A stretch of 64,000 nucleotides of DNA from Anisodus tanguticus (Eukaryota; Streptophyta; Magnoliopsida; Solanales; Solanaceae): contig CM067555.1 of NCBI GenBank assembly GCA_034509755.1, forward strand, positions 26,610,142 to 26,674,141, read 5' to 3'. The translations under genes were made by a program, and so were the position numbers. Of the stretch, positions 23,117-35,771 are shown in pieces (position 1 is the first letter of the stretch; each line of letters starts with the position of its first letter). The notes beneath the pieces were generated by a model. The model had not been told where the DNA came from and ran no database searches. It saw nothing but the letters and a program-made list of their open reading frames with translations.

Positions 23117-24712
23117 ATAATTCTTTTCGTTTGGTTTCCATGTTCCTCCCCCGTGTCCACAAATAAGTGGTTTTTCTTTATCTATATCCTCTTTATCATA
23201 GGCTATGAGGATCTGCTCCCCATCCTATATCACTTGCATCAGTGAATAGTTCTAATTGGTCTTTTTCAGTTGGTATTCTGTGCTTTGGTAACGATTTTAC
23301 CTTTTCCTTGATATCTTTTATAGCGTTAGTGTGTTCTTGCTTCCATTCAAAGGTTATGTTTTTCTTTATTAATTCTTGTAGTGGTTTTCTTAAGAGTGGT
23401 AAATCCTTTATGTGATCCGAAGCATAATTTATTATTCCTAAGAATTGTTGTACCTCTTTTTTACTTTCTAATTTTTCCTTAAAGTTTTTTATCTTTGTTA
23501 CTATATGATCATGTAATTGTAATCCTTGGTTATCTATGACATATCCTAGATATTCAATACTATTTTTAAATATCTCGGATTTCTTTTCTGATAGTAGTAT
23601 TCCGTGTTGTTTTATGGTTACTATAAATTTTTCTAGGTGTTTTATATGATCATTTAGATTATCACTAAATATTAATATATCGTCAACATATACTATACAA
23701 GTTAATGTTCTAAATACCTGATCCATTCTTATCTGGAATATCTGTGGTGCATTTTTTAATCCAAATGGTAATACGTTCCATTCGTAGTGTCCTTGAGAGG
23801 CACTAAAGGCTGTTAAGGGTTTTGATTCTTTAGTCATTTGTATTTGCCAAAAACCGCTTTTACAGTCAAACTTGCTAAACCATTTTTTATTTCCTAATCT
23901 GTTAATAAGGTTTCTTTTATATGGTAAAAAATATCCGTCAAATATAGTTTTCTTGTTTAGTTCTCTATAATCTATTACCATTCCTATTTGTTCCTCTTTC
24001 TCGTTCGCTATGTTTCCTTACTAAAAAGGTTGGGCTACTATGTGGGCTTTTACTCTCTTGTATTAGTTTTAAATCTAACAATTCCTTTAGTTGGGCTTTA
24101 AATTCCTCTTGGTCTGTTGGGCTGTATCTGATAGGTTTTGATCTTACTATTTCATTTTCGTTTATCAGTTTTATTTCTGCATATATTTTTTCTCTTTCCC
24201 ATAATTGGATTGGATTTTCTCCAAAGTTAGTTTTTAAAGTACTCACATATTTTTCTTTTAATAATTGTAGGTTATTATTTCTATCACTTTTTATAGTACA
24301 TAATCTTAATGTATGTATTGGTAATATTCTTTTTAATACTATCCATTTATTATAGGGTGTTTGTAAGCTAAAAGTGTTACTATCTATAACTTGCGTTTTA
24401 AAGTAATCTAGGAAGTTATTACCTAATAACACTTGCTGTTTCATATTATCCAATTGATATATTATTGGTAATCTGAATATGGTTTTTCCTAATATTATTC
24501 TCATGTTTTCTCGCTATTATATCTAATTCTATTGATTGCTCATTGAATCCCGATACTTTAGCTCTATGTGTTCGGTTCTCTTCCATCCGTGTGGTTCTAA
24601 TACCTCATTTCTAGCTAAGCATAAGTTCTGCTCCGCTATCAATAAAGATTTTTTGTTTTATCATTTTGTTAGGCTTGTATTCTATATGGGCTTCTATATA
24701 GATTGCTATCAT
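23117..24712 (-). pseudogene. Protease-RT-RNase H, unit 2
   Basis: Open stretches: 23196-23981 (YRELNKKT through RNase H TDASD, frameshifted near 23,205 at a CTG) and 23965-24504 (end of protease, linker, RT start). The first 70 protease codons, including DSG, are out of frame because of changes near 24,512, 24,573 and 24,628. Confidence 0.9.
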
Positions 24713-25084
24713 TTATCCGATATTCATATCTCTTAACCTGTTGGAGGTCTACATCTGTTCATATCCTCTTACCTCTCGACTAATATCTTCATCGATCATT
24801 AGTATTTGAATCTGTTTTCTTATCTCAATAAGTTTCCAGTTTATTTCGCTTAATCTTTCCATTATTCTTCCTAGGTTTTTTGTAACCTTTTTATGTCTAT
24901 CCAAATAATATTTGTTCCCTGTTTCACTAGTAGTTGAAGTCATAACTAGTTTGTATCTATTGTATTGGTTGCATTGAATCCAATAATCTCTTTCTTCTAA
25001 TAATTTGTTTTTCTCTCTTTCTAATACATTCATTTTATTCAGAAGAAGTTTCACTTTCTGATTGTTGGTTAATGAACTGGACAT
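24713..25084 (-). pseudogene. Small coiled-coil ORF, unit 2
   Basis: Open for 111 codons (24749-25084). Its last part is frameshifted by small losses near 24,740-24,756, both at CTG sites relative to unit 1. Confidence 0.7.
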
Positions 25085-25860
25085 TTTCTAAGTCTGATTC
25101 ATTTTCCTCATCTGTTTGACTTACATAAAAGTCTTCTTCATATTCATACCATTTATCATTGACTTATTTAATCTGTTGCAAACTCATTATAAATTGCGTA
25201 GTATTTACGTATTTTATTCCTTTTTTCTTTAGTTTTGGGCATTTATTCGCATAATGTCCCTTCTCATTGCAATTCCAAAGCATGTACACTCTTTCGCTTT
25301 TTTCGTGTTAATTGGTTTTACGAATTTTCTCTTTTTGAACTTTCGCTTATACCTAAATTTTTTCCTGGTTTCTGGGGTATTCTTATATCTTTTAAATCTC
25401 TTTGTTCTATATGTTTTGCGATAAGGCTTGTTGTTATAATCTTGTCTATTATAATTTTTATAATTATTTTTCCTATATCTCTTTGTTTGATATCTTTTGT
25501 TATGCTTTTTATATTTTTTCTCCTTTCTCTTGTCATCGCATCCGAATATTAATCTTTTTTCTGTAAATCCACATATTTCTCTTAATCCTAATTTTTTTTA
25601 TCTCTTTTAATCTTTTGTTGCATCCTAAACTCTTCGCATTTTCTCATTAGGTATGCTCGCAATACTCGGTCATCTATATAAGGAGCCTCTTTGTAATCTG
25701 AAAAGGCATTCGAAAAATTTGAGAGAACTTCAATACAACTCTTCGATTAAGAATTCATATGTCTAGCTAAACTCTTCCATAGTCTATAATCCAAATCGGT
25801 GAGATTATCATAATACCAGAGAAGAAAACACTTTGAGAGATTATAATTATTACCATATCG
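25035..25860 (-). pseudogene. Coat-protein C-terminal region, unit 2
   Basis: Same layout and shared stops as unit 1. An altered CAG near 25,275 shifts the frame inside the zinc knuckle. Confidence 0.75.
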
Positions 25861-26295
25861 TCAATAAACTAACACCTTAGTGAGAATCTCGAGAGGATAT
25901 TCCGTCGAGAATTCCCGTGCACCTAGGCCAAAGATCCCGCAAGTCCGAGGAAGGAGAAGGGAGGCGAGCCGGGGTGAGGTTGATATCTCGTGATCCGAGA
26001 ATTTGATTAAGAGGTATGTTTTCCGAATAGTATGTTCTTAATTATTATACGGATAAATGTTAGTCTCTCGCAATTATGATTCTCATACTGATTAGAGATT
26101 ATAGACTTTATTTCAAAATATGAAATTTGAGTTAAGACTACGCAAACCCCTGTTACATGCTTATTGTTTGATAAACTTGATAGACTCTGAGAAAACTTTA
26201 TCAACCTACCGTCTGTTATCCTACCCTCTATTAGATGATGAAAAGATCCGCCCGTAAATTGGTATCAAAGCCTGTAAAAGGATTAAAATTGTAAG

Positions 26296-26616
26296 ATGAA
26301 AACAAATTATGCGTTTAGAAATGTTACCTTGATGAATAAATTACTATGGAAAGTACGTGAGATTAGACATGTTTTGGTAAAATATAGAGACGAAAATGAT
26401 AGATTATTAAGAATCGAGGAAGCAATATTAGCTATAAGACGAAAAACGGACTTACCGTATGAAAAATGTTTTGATAATGAGTATAGTACACACTTAGAAG
26501 ATTTTATGATAATGTACATGAGAATGATAGAAATCAACACTAGAATATATGAACAAAATGCTTTGACAAATGATTTAGAAGCTGATACAAGAATGGAGAT
26601 AGAACATTATGGATGA
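26296..26616 (+). CDS. Pararetrovirus ORF1, unit 2 (106 codons, full)
   Basis: Full-length form ending in RMEIEHYG, with the stop overlapping the ORF2 ATG at 26609-26616. One residue differs from most copies (Thr for Ile near the C-terminus). Confidence 0.78.
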   Translation: MKTNYAFRNVTLMNKLLWKVREIRHVLVKYRDENDRLLRIEEAILAIRRKTDLPYEKCFDNEYSTHLEDFMIMYMRMIEINTRIYEQNALTNDLEADTRMEIEHYG

Positions 26617-26683
26617 ACAATGATTAATAGAACATCAATATAAGTTGGAAGATCTCGAATAGTAGCAGAAAAACCTCTTAAAT

Positions 26684-28274
26684 ATAATTCTTTTCGTTTG
26701 GTTTCCATGTTCCTCCCCCGTGTCCACAAATAAGTGGTTTTTCTTTATCTATATCCTCTTTATCATAGGCTATGAGGACTGCTCCCCATCCTATATCACT
26801 TGCATCAGTGAATAGTTCTAATTGGCCCTTTTCAGTTGGTATTCTGTGCTTTGGTAACGATTTTACCTTTTCCTTGATATCTTTTATAGCGTTAGTGTGT
26901 TCTTGCTTCCATTCAAAGGTTATGTTTTTCTTTATTAATTCTTGTAGTGGTTTTCTTAAGAGTGGTAAATCCTTTATGTGATCCGAAGCATAATTTATTA
27001 TTCCTAAGAATTGTTGTACCTCTTTTTTACTTTCTAATTTTTCCTTAAAGTTTTTTATCTTTGTTACTATATGATCATGTAATTGTAATCCTTGGTTATC
27101 TATGACATATCCTAGATATTCAATACTATTTTTAAATATCTCGGATTTCTTTTCTGATAGTAGTATTCCGTGTTGTTTTATGGTTACTATAAATTTTTCT
27201 AGGTGTTTTATATGATCATTTAGATTATCACTAAATATTAATATATCGTCAACATATACTATACAAGTTAATGTTCTAAATACCGATCCATTCTTATCCG
27301 GAATATCGTGGTGCATTTTTTAATCCAAATGGTAATACGTTCCATTCGTAGTGTCCTTGAGAGGCACTAAAGGTCGTTAAGGGTTTTGATTCTTTAGTCA
27401 TTTGTATTTGCCAAAAACCACTTTTACAAGTCAAACTTGCTAAACCATTTTTTATTTCCTAATCTGTTAATAAGGTTTCTTTTATATGGTAAAAAATATC
27501 CGTCAAATATAGTTTTCTTGTTTAGTTCTCTATAATCTATTACCATTCCTACTGTTCCTCTTTCTCGTTCGCTATGTTTCCTTACTAAAAAGGTGGGCTA
27601 CTATGTGGGCTTTTACTCTCTTGTATTAGTTTTAAATCTAACAATTCCTTTAGTTGGGCTTTAAATTCCTCTTGGTCTGTTGGTTGTATCTCGATAGGTT
27701 TTGATCTTACTATTTCATTTTCGTTTATCGCTTTATTTCTCGCATATATTTTTTCTCTTTCCCATAATTGGATTGGATTTTCTCCAAAGTTAGTTTTTAA
27801 AGTACTCACATATTTTTCTTTTAATAATTGTAGGTTATTATTTCTATCACTTTTTATAGTACATAATCTTAATGTATGTATTGGTAATATTCTTTTTAAT
27901 ACTATCCATTTATTATAGGGTGTTTGTAAGCTAAAAGTGTTACTATCTATAACTTGCGTTTTAAAGTAATCTAGGAAGTTATTACCTAATAACACTTGCT
28001 GTTTCATATTATCCAATTGATATATTATTGGTAATCGAATATGGTTTTTCCTAATTTTTTTTTCATGGTTTCTTGCTATTATATCTAATTCTATTGATTG
28101 CTCATTGAATCCTGATACTTTAGCTCTATGTGTTCTGGTTCTCTTCCATCTGTGTGGTTCTAATACCTCATTTCTAGCTAAGCATAAGTCTGCTCCGCTA
28201 TCAATAAAGATTTTTTGTTTTATCATTTTGTTAGGCTTGTATTCTATATGGGCTTCTATATAGATTGCTATCAT
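26684..28274 (-). pseudogene. Protease-RT-RNase H, unit 3
   Basis: Open stretches: 26678-27316 (YVDD through RNase H to the NEKNY block at the unit edge) and 27585-28274 (protease with DSG through the RT linker). RT motifs A and B between them are split by changes near 27,285, 27,303, 27,372, 27,428 and 27,550. Confidence 0.9.
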
Positions 28275-28649
28275 TTATCCGATATTCATATCTCTTAACC
28301 TCTGTTGGAGGTCTACATCCTGTTCATATCCTCTTACCTCTCGACTAATATCTTCATCGATCATTAGTATTTGAATCTGTTTTCTTATCTCAATAAGTTT
28401 CCAGTTTATTTCGCTTAATCTTTCCATTATTCTTCCTAGGTTTTTTGTAACCTTTTTATGTCTATCCAAATAATATTTGTTCCCTGTTTCACTAGTAGTT
28501 GAAGTCATAACTAGTTTGTATCTATTGTATTGGTTGCATTGAATCCAATAATCTCTTTCTTCTAATAATTTGTTTCTCTCTCTTTCTAATACATTCATTT
28601 TATTCAGAAGAAGTTTCACTTTCTGATTGTTGGTTAATGAACTGGACAT
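28275..28649 (-). CDS. Small coiled-coil ORF, unit 3 (124 codons, intact)
   Basis: Identical to unit 1 except Arg for Lys early in the protein (LERERNK). Its stop abuts the protease start. Confidence 0.75.
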   Translation of the reverse strand: MSSSLTNNQKVKLLLNKMNVLERERNKLLEERDYWIQCNQYNRYKLVMTSTTSETGNKYYLDRHKKVTKNLGRIMERLSEINWKLIEIRKQIQILMIDEDISREVRGYEQDVDLQQRLRDMNIG

Positions 28650-29420
28650 TTTCTAAGTCTGATTCATTTTCCTCATCTGTTTGACTTACATAAAAGTCTT
28701 CTTCATATTCATACCATTTATCATTGACTTATTTAATGTTGCAAACTCATTATAAATTGCGTAGTATTTACGTATTTTATTCCTTTTTTCTTTAGTTTTG
28801 GGCATTTATTCGCATAATGTCCCTTCTCATTGCAATTCCAGCATGTACACTCTTTCGCTTTTTCTGTGTTAATTGGTTTTACGAATTTTCTCTTTTTGAA
28901 CTTTCGCTTATACCTAAATTTTTTCCTGGTTTCTGGGGTATTCTTATATCTTTTAAATCTCTTTGTTCTATATGTTTTGCGATAAGGCTTGTTGTTATAA
29001 TCTTGTCTATTATAATTTTTATAATTATTTTTCCTATATCTCTTTGTTTGATATCTTTTGTTATGCTTTTTATATTTTTTCTCCTTTCTCTTGTCATCGC
29101 ATCCGAATATTAATCTTTTTTCTGTAAATCCACATATTTCTCTTAATCCTAATTTTTTTTATCTCTTTTAATCTTTTGTTGCATCCTAAACTCTTCGCAT
29201 TTTCTCATTAGGTATGCTCGCAATACTCGGTCATCTATATAAGGAGCCTCTTTGTAATCTGAAAAGGCATTCGAAAAATTTGAGAGAACTTCAATACAAC
29301 TCTTCGATTAAGAATTCATATGTCTAGCTAAACTCTTCCATAGTCTATAATCCAAATCGGTGAGATTATCATAATACCAGAGAAGAAAACACTTTGAGAG
29401 ATTATAATTATTACCATATC
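28600..29420 (-). pseudogene. Coat-protein C-terminal region, unit 3
   Basis: The zinc knuckle is intact at about 28,820 (ccagc form). The three-base-shorter ttaatgttgc near 28,735 replaces ttaatctgttgc. The shared in-frame stops remain. Confidence 0.78.
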
Positions 29421-29857
29421 GTCAATAAACTAACACCTTAGTGAGAATCTCGAGGATATTCCGTCGAGAATTCCTGTGCACCTAGGCCAAAGATCCCGCA
29501 AGTCCGAGGAAGGAGAAGGGAGGCAGAGCCAGGGTGAGGTTGATATCTCAGGTGATCTGAGAATTTGATTAAGAGGTATGTTTTCCAGAATAGTATGTTC
29601 TTAATTATTATCTGGATAAATGTTAGTCTCTGCAATTATGATTCTCATACTGATTAGAGATTATAGACTTTATTTCAAAATATGAAATTTGAGTTAAGAC
29701 TACGCAAACCCCTGTTACATGCTTATTGTTTGATAAACTTGATAGACTCTGAGAAAACTTTATCAACCTACCGTCTGTTATCCTACCCTCTATTAGATGA
29801 TGAAAAGATCCGCCCGTAAATTGGTATCAAAGCCTGTAAAAGGATTAAAATTGTAAG

Positions 29858-30178
29858 ATGAAAACAAATTATGCGTTTAGAAATGTTACCTTGATGAATA
29901 AATTACTATGGAAAGTACGTGAGATTAGACATGTTTTGGTAAAATATAGAGACGAAAATGATAGATTATTAAGAATCGAGGAAGCAATATTAGCTATAAG
30001 ACGAAAAACGGACTTACCGTATGAAAAATGTTTTGATAATGAGTATAGTACACACTTAGAAGATTTTATGATAATGTACATGAGAATGATAGAAATCAAC
30101 ACTAGAATATATGAACAAAATGCTTTGACAAATGATTTAGAAGCTGATATAAGAATGGAGATAGAACATTATGGATGA
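29858..30178 (+). CDS. Pararetrovirus ORF1, unit 3 (106 codons, full)
   Basis: Full-length, with LLWKVREIR (type A) and MYMRM. Confidence 0.78.
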   Translation: MKTNYAFRNVTLMNKLLWKVREIRHVLVKYRDENDRLLRIEEAILAIRRKTDLPYEKCFDNEYSTHLEDFMIMYMRMIEINTRIYEQNALTNDLEADIRMEIEHYG

Positions 30179-30246
30179 ACAATGATTAATAGAACATCAA
30201 TATAAGTTGGAAGATCTCAGAATAGTAGCAGAAAAACCTCTTAAAT

Positions 30247-31843
30247 ATAATTCTTTTCGTTTGGTTTCCATGTTCCTCCCCCGTGTCCACAAATAAGTGG
30301 TTTTTCTTTATCTATATCCTCTTTATCATAGGCTATGAGGACTGCTCCCCATCCTATATCACTTGCATCAGTGAATAGTTCTAATTGGTCCTTTTCAGTT
30401 GGTATTCTGTGCTTTGGTAACGATTTTACCTTTTCCTTGATATCTTTTATAGCGTTAGTGTGTTCTTGCTTCCATTCAAAGGTTATGTTTTTCTTTATTA
30501 ATTCTTGTAGTGGTTTTCTTAAGAGTGGTAAATCCTTTATGTGATCCGAAGCATAATTTATTATTCCTAAGAATTGTTGTACCTCTTTTTTACTTTCTAA
30601 TTTTTCCTTAAAGTTTTTTTATCTTTGTTACTATATGATCATGTAATTGTAATCCTTGGTTATCTATGACATATCCTAGATATTCAATACTATTTTTAAA
30701 TATCTCGGATTTCTTTTCTGATAGTAGTATTCCGTGTTGTTTTATGGTTACTATAAATTTTTCTAGGTGTTTTATATGATCATTTAGATTATCACTAAAT
30801 ATTAATATATCGTCAACATATACTATACAAGTTAATGTTCTAAATACCTGATCCATTCTTATCCGGAATATCTCGTGGTGCATTTTTTAATCCAAATGGT
30901 AATACGTTCCATTCGTAGTGTCCTTGAGAGGCACTAAAGGCTGTTAAGGGTTTTGATTCTTTAGTCATTTGTATTTGCCAAAAACCACTTTTACAGTCAA
31001 ACTTGCTAAACCATTTTTTATTTCCTAATCTGTTAATAAGGTTTCTTTTATATGGTAAAAAATATCCGTCAAATATAGTTTTCTTGTTTAGTTCTCTATA
31101 ATCTATTACCATTCCTATTTGTTCCTCTTTTCGTTCGCTATGTTTCCTTACTAAAAAGGTTGGGCTACTATGTGGGCTTTTACTCTCTTGTATTAGTTTT
31201 AAATCTAACAATTCCTTTAGTTGGGCTTTAAATTCCTCTTGGTCCGTTGGGCCGTATTCGATAGGTTTTGATCTTACTATTTCATTTTCGTTTATCAGCT
31301 TTATTTTCGCATATATTTTTTCTCTTTCCCATAATTGGATTGGATTTTCTCCAAAGTTAGTTTTTAAAGTACTCACATATTTTTCTTTTAATAATTGTAG
31401 GTTATTATTTCTATCACTTTTTATAGTACATAATCTTAATGTATGTATTGGTAATATTCTTTTTAATACTATCCATTTATTATAGGGTGTTTGTAAGCTA
31501 AAAGTGTTACTATCTATAACTTGCGTTTTAAAGTAATCTAGGAAGTTATTACCTAATAACACTTTCTTTGTTTCATATTATCCAATTGATATATTATTGG
31601 TAATCCGAATATGGTTTTTCCTAATATTATTCTCATGTTTTCTCGCTATTATATCTAATTCTATTGATTGCTCATTGAATCCCGATACTTTAGCTCTATG
31701 TGTTCGGTTCTCTTCCATCCGTGTGGTTCTAATACCTCATTTCTAGCTAAGCATAAGTCTGCTCCGCTATCAATAAAGATTTTTTGTTTTATCATTTTGT
31801 TAGGCTTGTATTCTATATGGGCTTCTATATAGATTGCTATCAT
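30247..31843 (-). pseudogene. Protease-RT-RNase H, unit 4
   Basis: Open stretches: 30840-31562 (linker and RT through motif B), 30608-30883 (motif C onward, ended by the extra T at 30,613) and 31661-31843 (protease start with DSG). Confidence 0.9.
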
Positions 31844-32217
31844 TTATCCGATATTCATATCTCTTAACCTGTTGGAGGTCTACATCCTGTTCATATCCTC
31901 TTACCTCTCGACTAATATCTTCATCGATCATTAGTATTTGAATCTGTTTTCTTATCTCGATAAGTTTCCAGTTTATTTCGCTTAATCTTTCCATTATTCT
32001 TCCTAGGTTTTTTGTAACCTTTTTATGTCTATCCAAATAATATTTGTTCCCTGTTTCACTAGTAGTTGAAGTCATAACTAGTTTGTATCTATTGTATTGG
32101 TTGCATTGTATCCAATAATCTCTTTCTTCTAATAATTTGTTTTTCTCTCTTTCTAATACATTTCATTTTATTCGGAAGAAGTTTCACTTTCTGATTGTTG
32201 GTTAATGAACTGGACAT
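31844..32217 (-). pseudogene. Small coiled-coil ORF, unit 4
   Basis: Open from an internal Met (31800-32075). The N-terminal part is shifted by one extra T near 32,161, and the C-terminal end runs out of frame into the protease start. It still carries the 11 bases lost in type B. Confidence 0.7.
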
Positions 32218-32990
32218 TTTCTAAGTCTGATTCATTTACCTCATCTGTTTGACTTACATAAAAGTCTTCTTCATATTCATACCATTTATCATTGACTTAT
32301 TTAATCTGTTGCAAACTCATTATAAATTGCGTAGTATTTACGTATTTTATTCCTTTTTTCTTTAGTTTTGGGCATTTATTCGCATAATGTCCCTTCTCAT
32401 TGCAATTCCAAAGCATGTACACTCTTTCGCATTTTCTCGTGTTAATTGGTTTTACGAATTTTCTCTTTTTGAACTTTCGCTTATACCTAAATTTTTTCCT
32501 GGTTTCTGGGGTATTCTTATATCTTTTAAATCTCTTTGTTCTATATGTTTTGCGATAAGGCTTGTTGTTATAATCTTGTCTATTATAATTTTTATAATTA
32601 TTTTTCCTATATCTCTTTGTTTGATATCTTTTGTTATGCTTTTTATATTTTTTCTCCTTTCTCTTGTCATCGCATCCGAATATTAATCTTTTTTCGTAAA
32701 TCCACATATTTCTCTTAATCCTAATTTTTTTTATCTCTTTTAATCTTTTGTTGCATCCTAAACTCTTCGCATTTTCTCATTAGGTATGCTCGCAATACTC
32801 GGTCATCTATATAAGGAGCCTCTTTTGTAATCCGAAAAGGCATTCGAAAAATTTGAGAGAACTTCAATACAACTCTTCGATTAAGAATTCATATGTTAAA
32901 CTCTTCCATAGTCTATAATCCAAATCGGTGAGATTATCATAATACCAGAGAAGAAAACACTTTGAGAGATTATAATTATTACCATATCAG
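32168..32990 (-). pseudogene. Coat-protein C-terminal region, unit 4
   Basis: The basic tract and the post-knuckle part are open together for 136 codons (32297-32707) through a compensating shift at a CAG. The first knuckle Cys pair is altered as a result. Confidence 0.75.
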
Positions 32991-33427
32991 TCAATAAACT
33001 AACACCTTAGTGAGAATCTCAGAGGATATTCCGTCGAGAATTCCCAGGCACCTAGGCCAAAGATCCCGCAAGTCCGAGGAAGGAGAAGGGAGGCAGAGCC
33101 AGGGTGAGGTTGATATCTCCTGTGATCTGAGAATTTGATTAAGAGGTATGTTTTCCAGAATACTATGTTCTTAATTATTATCTGGATAAATGTTAGTCTC
33201 TGCAATTATGATTCTCATACTGATTAGAGATTATAGACTTTATTTCAAAATATGAAATTTGAGTTAAGACTACGCAAACCCCTATTACATGCTTATTGTT
33301 TGATAAACTTGATAGACTCTGAGAAAACTTTATCAACCTACCGTCTGTTATCCTACCCTCTATTAGATGATGAAAAGATCCGCCCGTAAATTGGTATCAA
33401 AGCCTGTAAAAGGATTAAAATTGTAAG

Positions 33428-33748
33428 ATGAAAACAAATTATGCGTTTAGAAATGTTACCTTGATGAATAAATTACTACGGAAAAGACGTGAGATTAGAC
33501 ATGTTTTGGTAAAATATAGAGACGAAAATGATAGATTATTAAGAATCGAGGAAGCAATATTAGCTATAAGACGAAAAACGGACTTACCGTATGAAAAATG
33601 TTTTGATAATGAGTATAGTACACACTTAGAAGATTTTATGATAATGTACATGAGAATGATAGAAATCAACACTAGAATATATGAACAAAATGCTTTGACA
33701 AATGATTTAGAAGCTGATATAAGAATGGAGATAGAACATTATGGATGA
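33428..33748 (+). CDS. Pararetrovirus ORF1, unit 4 (106 codons, full)
   Basis: First copy with the type B form LLRKRREIR in place of LLWKVREIR. MYMRM is retained. Confidence 0.78.
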   Translation: MKTNYAFRNVTLMNKLLRKRREIRHVLVKYRDENDRLLRIEEAILAIRRKTDLPYEKCFDNEYSTHLEDFMIMYMRMIEINTRIYEQNALTNDLEADIRMEIEHYG

Positions 33749-33816
33749 ACAAATATTAATAGAACATCAATATAAGTTGGAAGATCTCAGAATAGTAGCA
33801 GAAAAACCTCTTAAAT

Positions 33817-35408
33817 ATAATTCTTTTCGTTTGGTTTCCATGTTCCTCCTCCGTGTCCACAAATAAGTGGTTTTTCTTTATCTATATCCTCTTTATCATA
33901 GGCTATGAGGACTGCTCCCCATCCTATATCACTTGCATCAGTGAATAGTTCTAATTGGTCTTTTCGGTTGGTATTCTGTGCTTTGGTAACGATTTTACCT
34001 TTTCCTTGATATCTTTTATAGCGTTAGTGTGTTCTTGCTTCCATTCAAAGGTTATGTTTTTCTTTATTAATTCTTGTAGTGGTTTTCTTAAGAGTGGTAA
34101 ATCCTTTATGTGATCCGAAGCATAATTTATTATTCCTAAGAATTGTTGTACCTCTTTTTTACTTTCTAATTTTTCCTTAAAGTTTTTTATCTTTGTTACT
34201 ATATGATCATGTAATTGTAATCCTTGGTTATCTATGACATATCCTAGATATTCAATACTATTTTTAAATATCTCGGATTTCTTTTCTGATAGTAGTATTC
34301 CGTGTTGTTTTATGGTTACTATAAATTTTTCTAGGTGTTTTATATGATCATTTAGATTATCACTAAATATTAATATATCGTCAACATATACTATACAAGT
34401 TAATGTTCTAAATACCTGATCCATTCTTATCGGAATATCGTGGTGCATTTTTTAATCCAAATGGTAATACGTTCCATTCGTAGTGTCCTTGAGGGGCACT
34501 AAAGGTCGTTAAGGGTTTTGATTCTTTAGTCATTTGTATTTGCCAAAAACCACTTTTACAAGTCAAACTTGCTAAACCATTTTTTATTTCCTAATCTGTT
34601 AATAAGGTTTCTTTTATATGGTAAAAAATATCCGTCAAATATAGTTTTCTTGTTTAGTTCTCTATAATCTATTACCATTCCTACTGTTCCTCTTTTTTCG
34701 TTCGCTATGTTTCCTTACTAAAAAGGTTGGGCTACTATGTGGGCTTTTACTCTCTTGTATTAGTTTTAAATCTAACAATTCCTTTAGTTGGGCTTTAAAT
34801 TCCTCTTGGTCTCGTTGGTGTATCTCGATAGGTTTTGATCTTACTATTTCATTTTCGTTTATCGTTTTATTTTCGCATATATTTTTTCTCTTTCCCATAA
34901 TTGGATTGGATTTTCTCCAAAGTTAGTTTTTAAAGTACTCACATATTTTTCTTTTAATAATTGTAGGTTATTATTTCTATCACTTTTTATAGTACATAAT
35001 CTTAATGTATGTATTGGTAATATTCTTTTTAATACTATCCATTTATTATAGGGTGTTTGTAAGCTAAAAGTGTTACTATCTATAACTTGCGTTTTAAAGT
35101 AATCTAGGAAGTTATTACCTAATAACACTTGTCTGTTTCATATTATCCAATTGATATATTATTGGTAATCCGAATATGGTTTTTCCTAATATTATTCTCA
35201 TGTTTTCTCGCTATTATATCTAATTCTATTGATTGCTCATTGAATCCCGATACTTTAGCTCTATGTGTTCGGTTCTCTTCCATCCGTGTGGTTCTAATAC
35301 CTCTTTTCTAGCTAAGCATAAGTTCGCTCCGCTATCAATAAAGATTTTTTGTTTTATCATTTTGTTAGGCTTGTATTCTATATGGGCTTCTATATAGATT
35401 GCTATCAT
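33817..35408 (-). pseudogene. Protease-RT-RNase H, unit 5
   Basis: Open stretches: 33951-34448 (YVDD to RNase H start), 34662-34898, 34859-35128 and 35226-35408 (protease start with DSG). This is one of the most broken copies. The breaks fall at altered CAG/CTG sites, for example 33,963, 34,431, 34,505 and 34,812. Confidence 0.88.
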
Positions 35409-35771
35409 TTATCCGATATTCATATCTCTTAACCTCTACATCCTGTTCATATCCTCTTACCTCTCGACTAATATCTTCATCGATCATTAGTATTTGAATC
35501 GTTTTCTTATCTCGATAAGTTTCAGTTTATTTCGCTTAATCTTTCCATTATTCTTCCTAGGTTTTTTGTAACCTTTTTATGTCTATCCAAATAATATTTG
35601 TTCCCTGTTTCACTAGTAGTTGAAGTCATAACTAGTTTGTATCTATTGTATTGGTTGCATTGTATCCAATAATCTCTTTCTTCTAATAATTTGTTTTTTC
35701 TGTCTTTCTAATAATTTCATTTTATTCAGAAGAAGTTTCACTTTCTGATTGTTGGTTAATGAACTGGACAT
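35409..35771 (-). pseudogene. Small coiled-coil ORF, unit 5
   Basis: No long open stretch remains. An 11-bp deletion near 35,434, base losses near 35,500 and 35,524, and an extra T near 35,699 break it. Confidence 0.65.

Larger units (their letters stand above)
23117..26683. repeat. Array unit 2 (type A)
   Basis: 3,567 bp. Primer site at 26260-26271. RT through RNase H is open in one 261-codon stretch, the best RT/RNase H stretch on the left side. The zinc knuckle is frameshifted by a ccaaagc in place of ccagc near 25,275. Confidence 0.92.
26684..30246. repeat. Array unit 3 (type A)
   Basis: 3,563 bp. Primer site at 29822-29833. The small ORF and the zinc knuckle are both intact, as in unit 1. 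It is the last unit wholly of type A. Confidence 0.92.
30247..33816. repeat. Array unit 4 (A/B mosaic)
   Basis: 3,570 bp. Primer site at 33392-33403. Left of about 31,870 it has type A variants. From 31,958 it has type B variants, but with a type A patch at 32,140-32,160. It is the first unit with seven rather than six T in the poly-T near 30,613. Confidence 0.92.
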
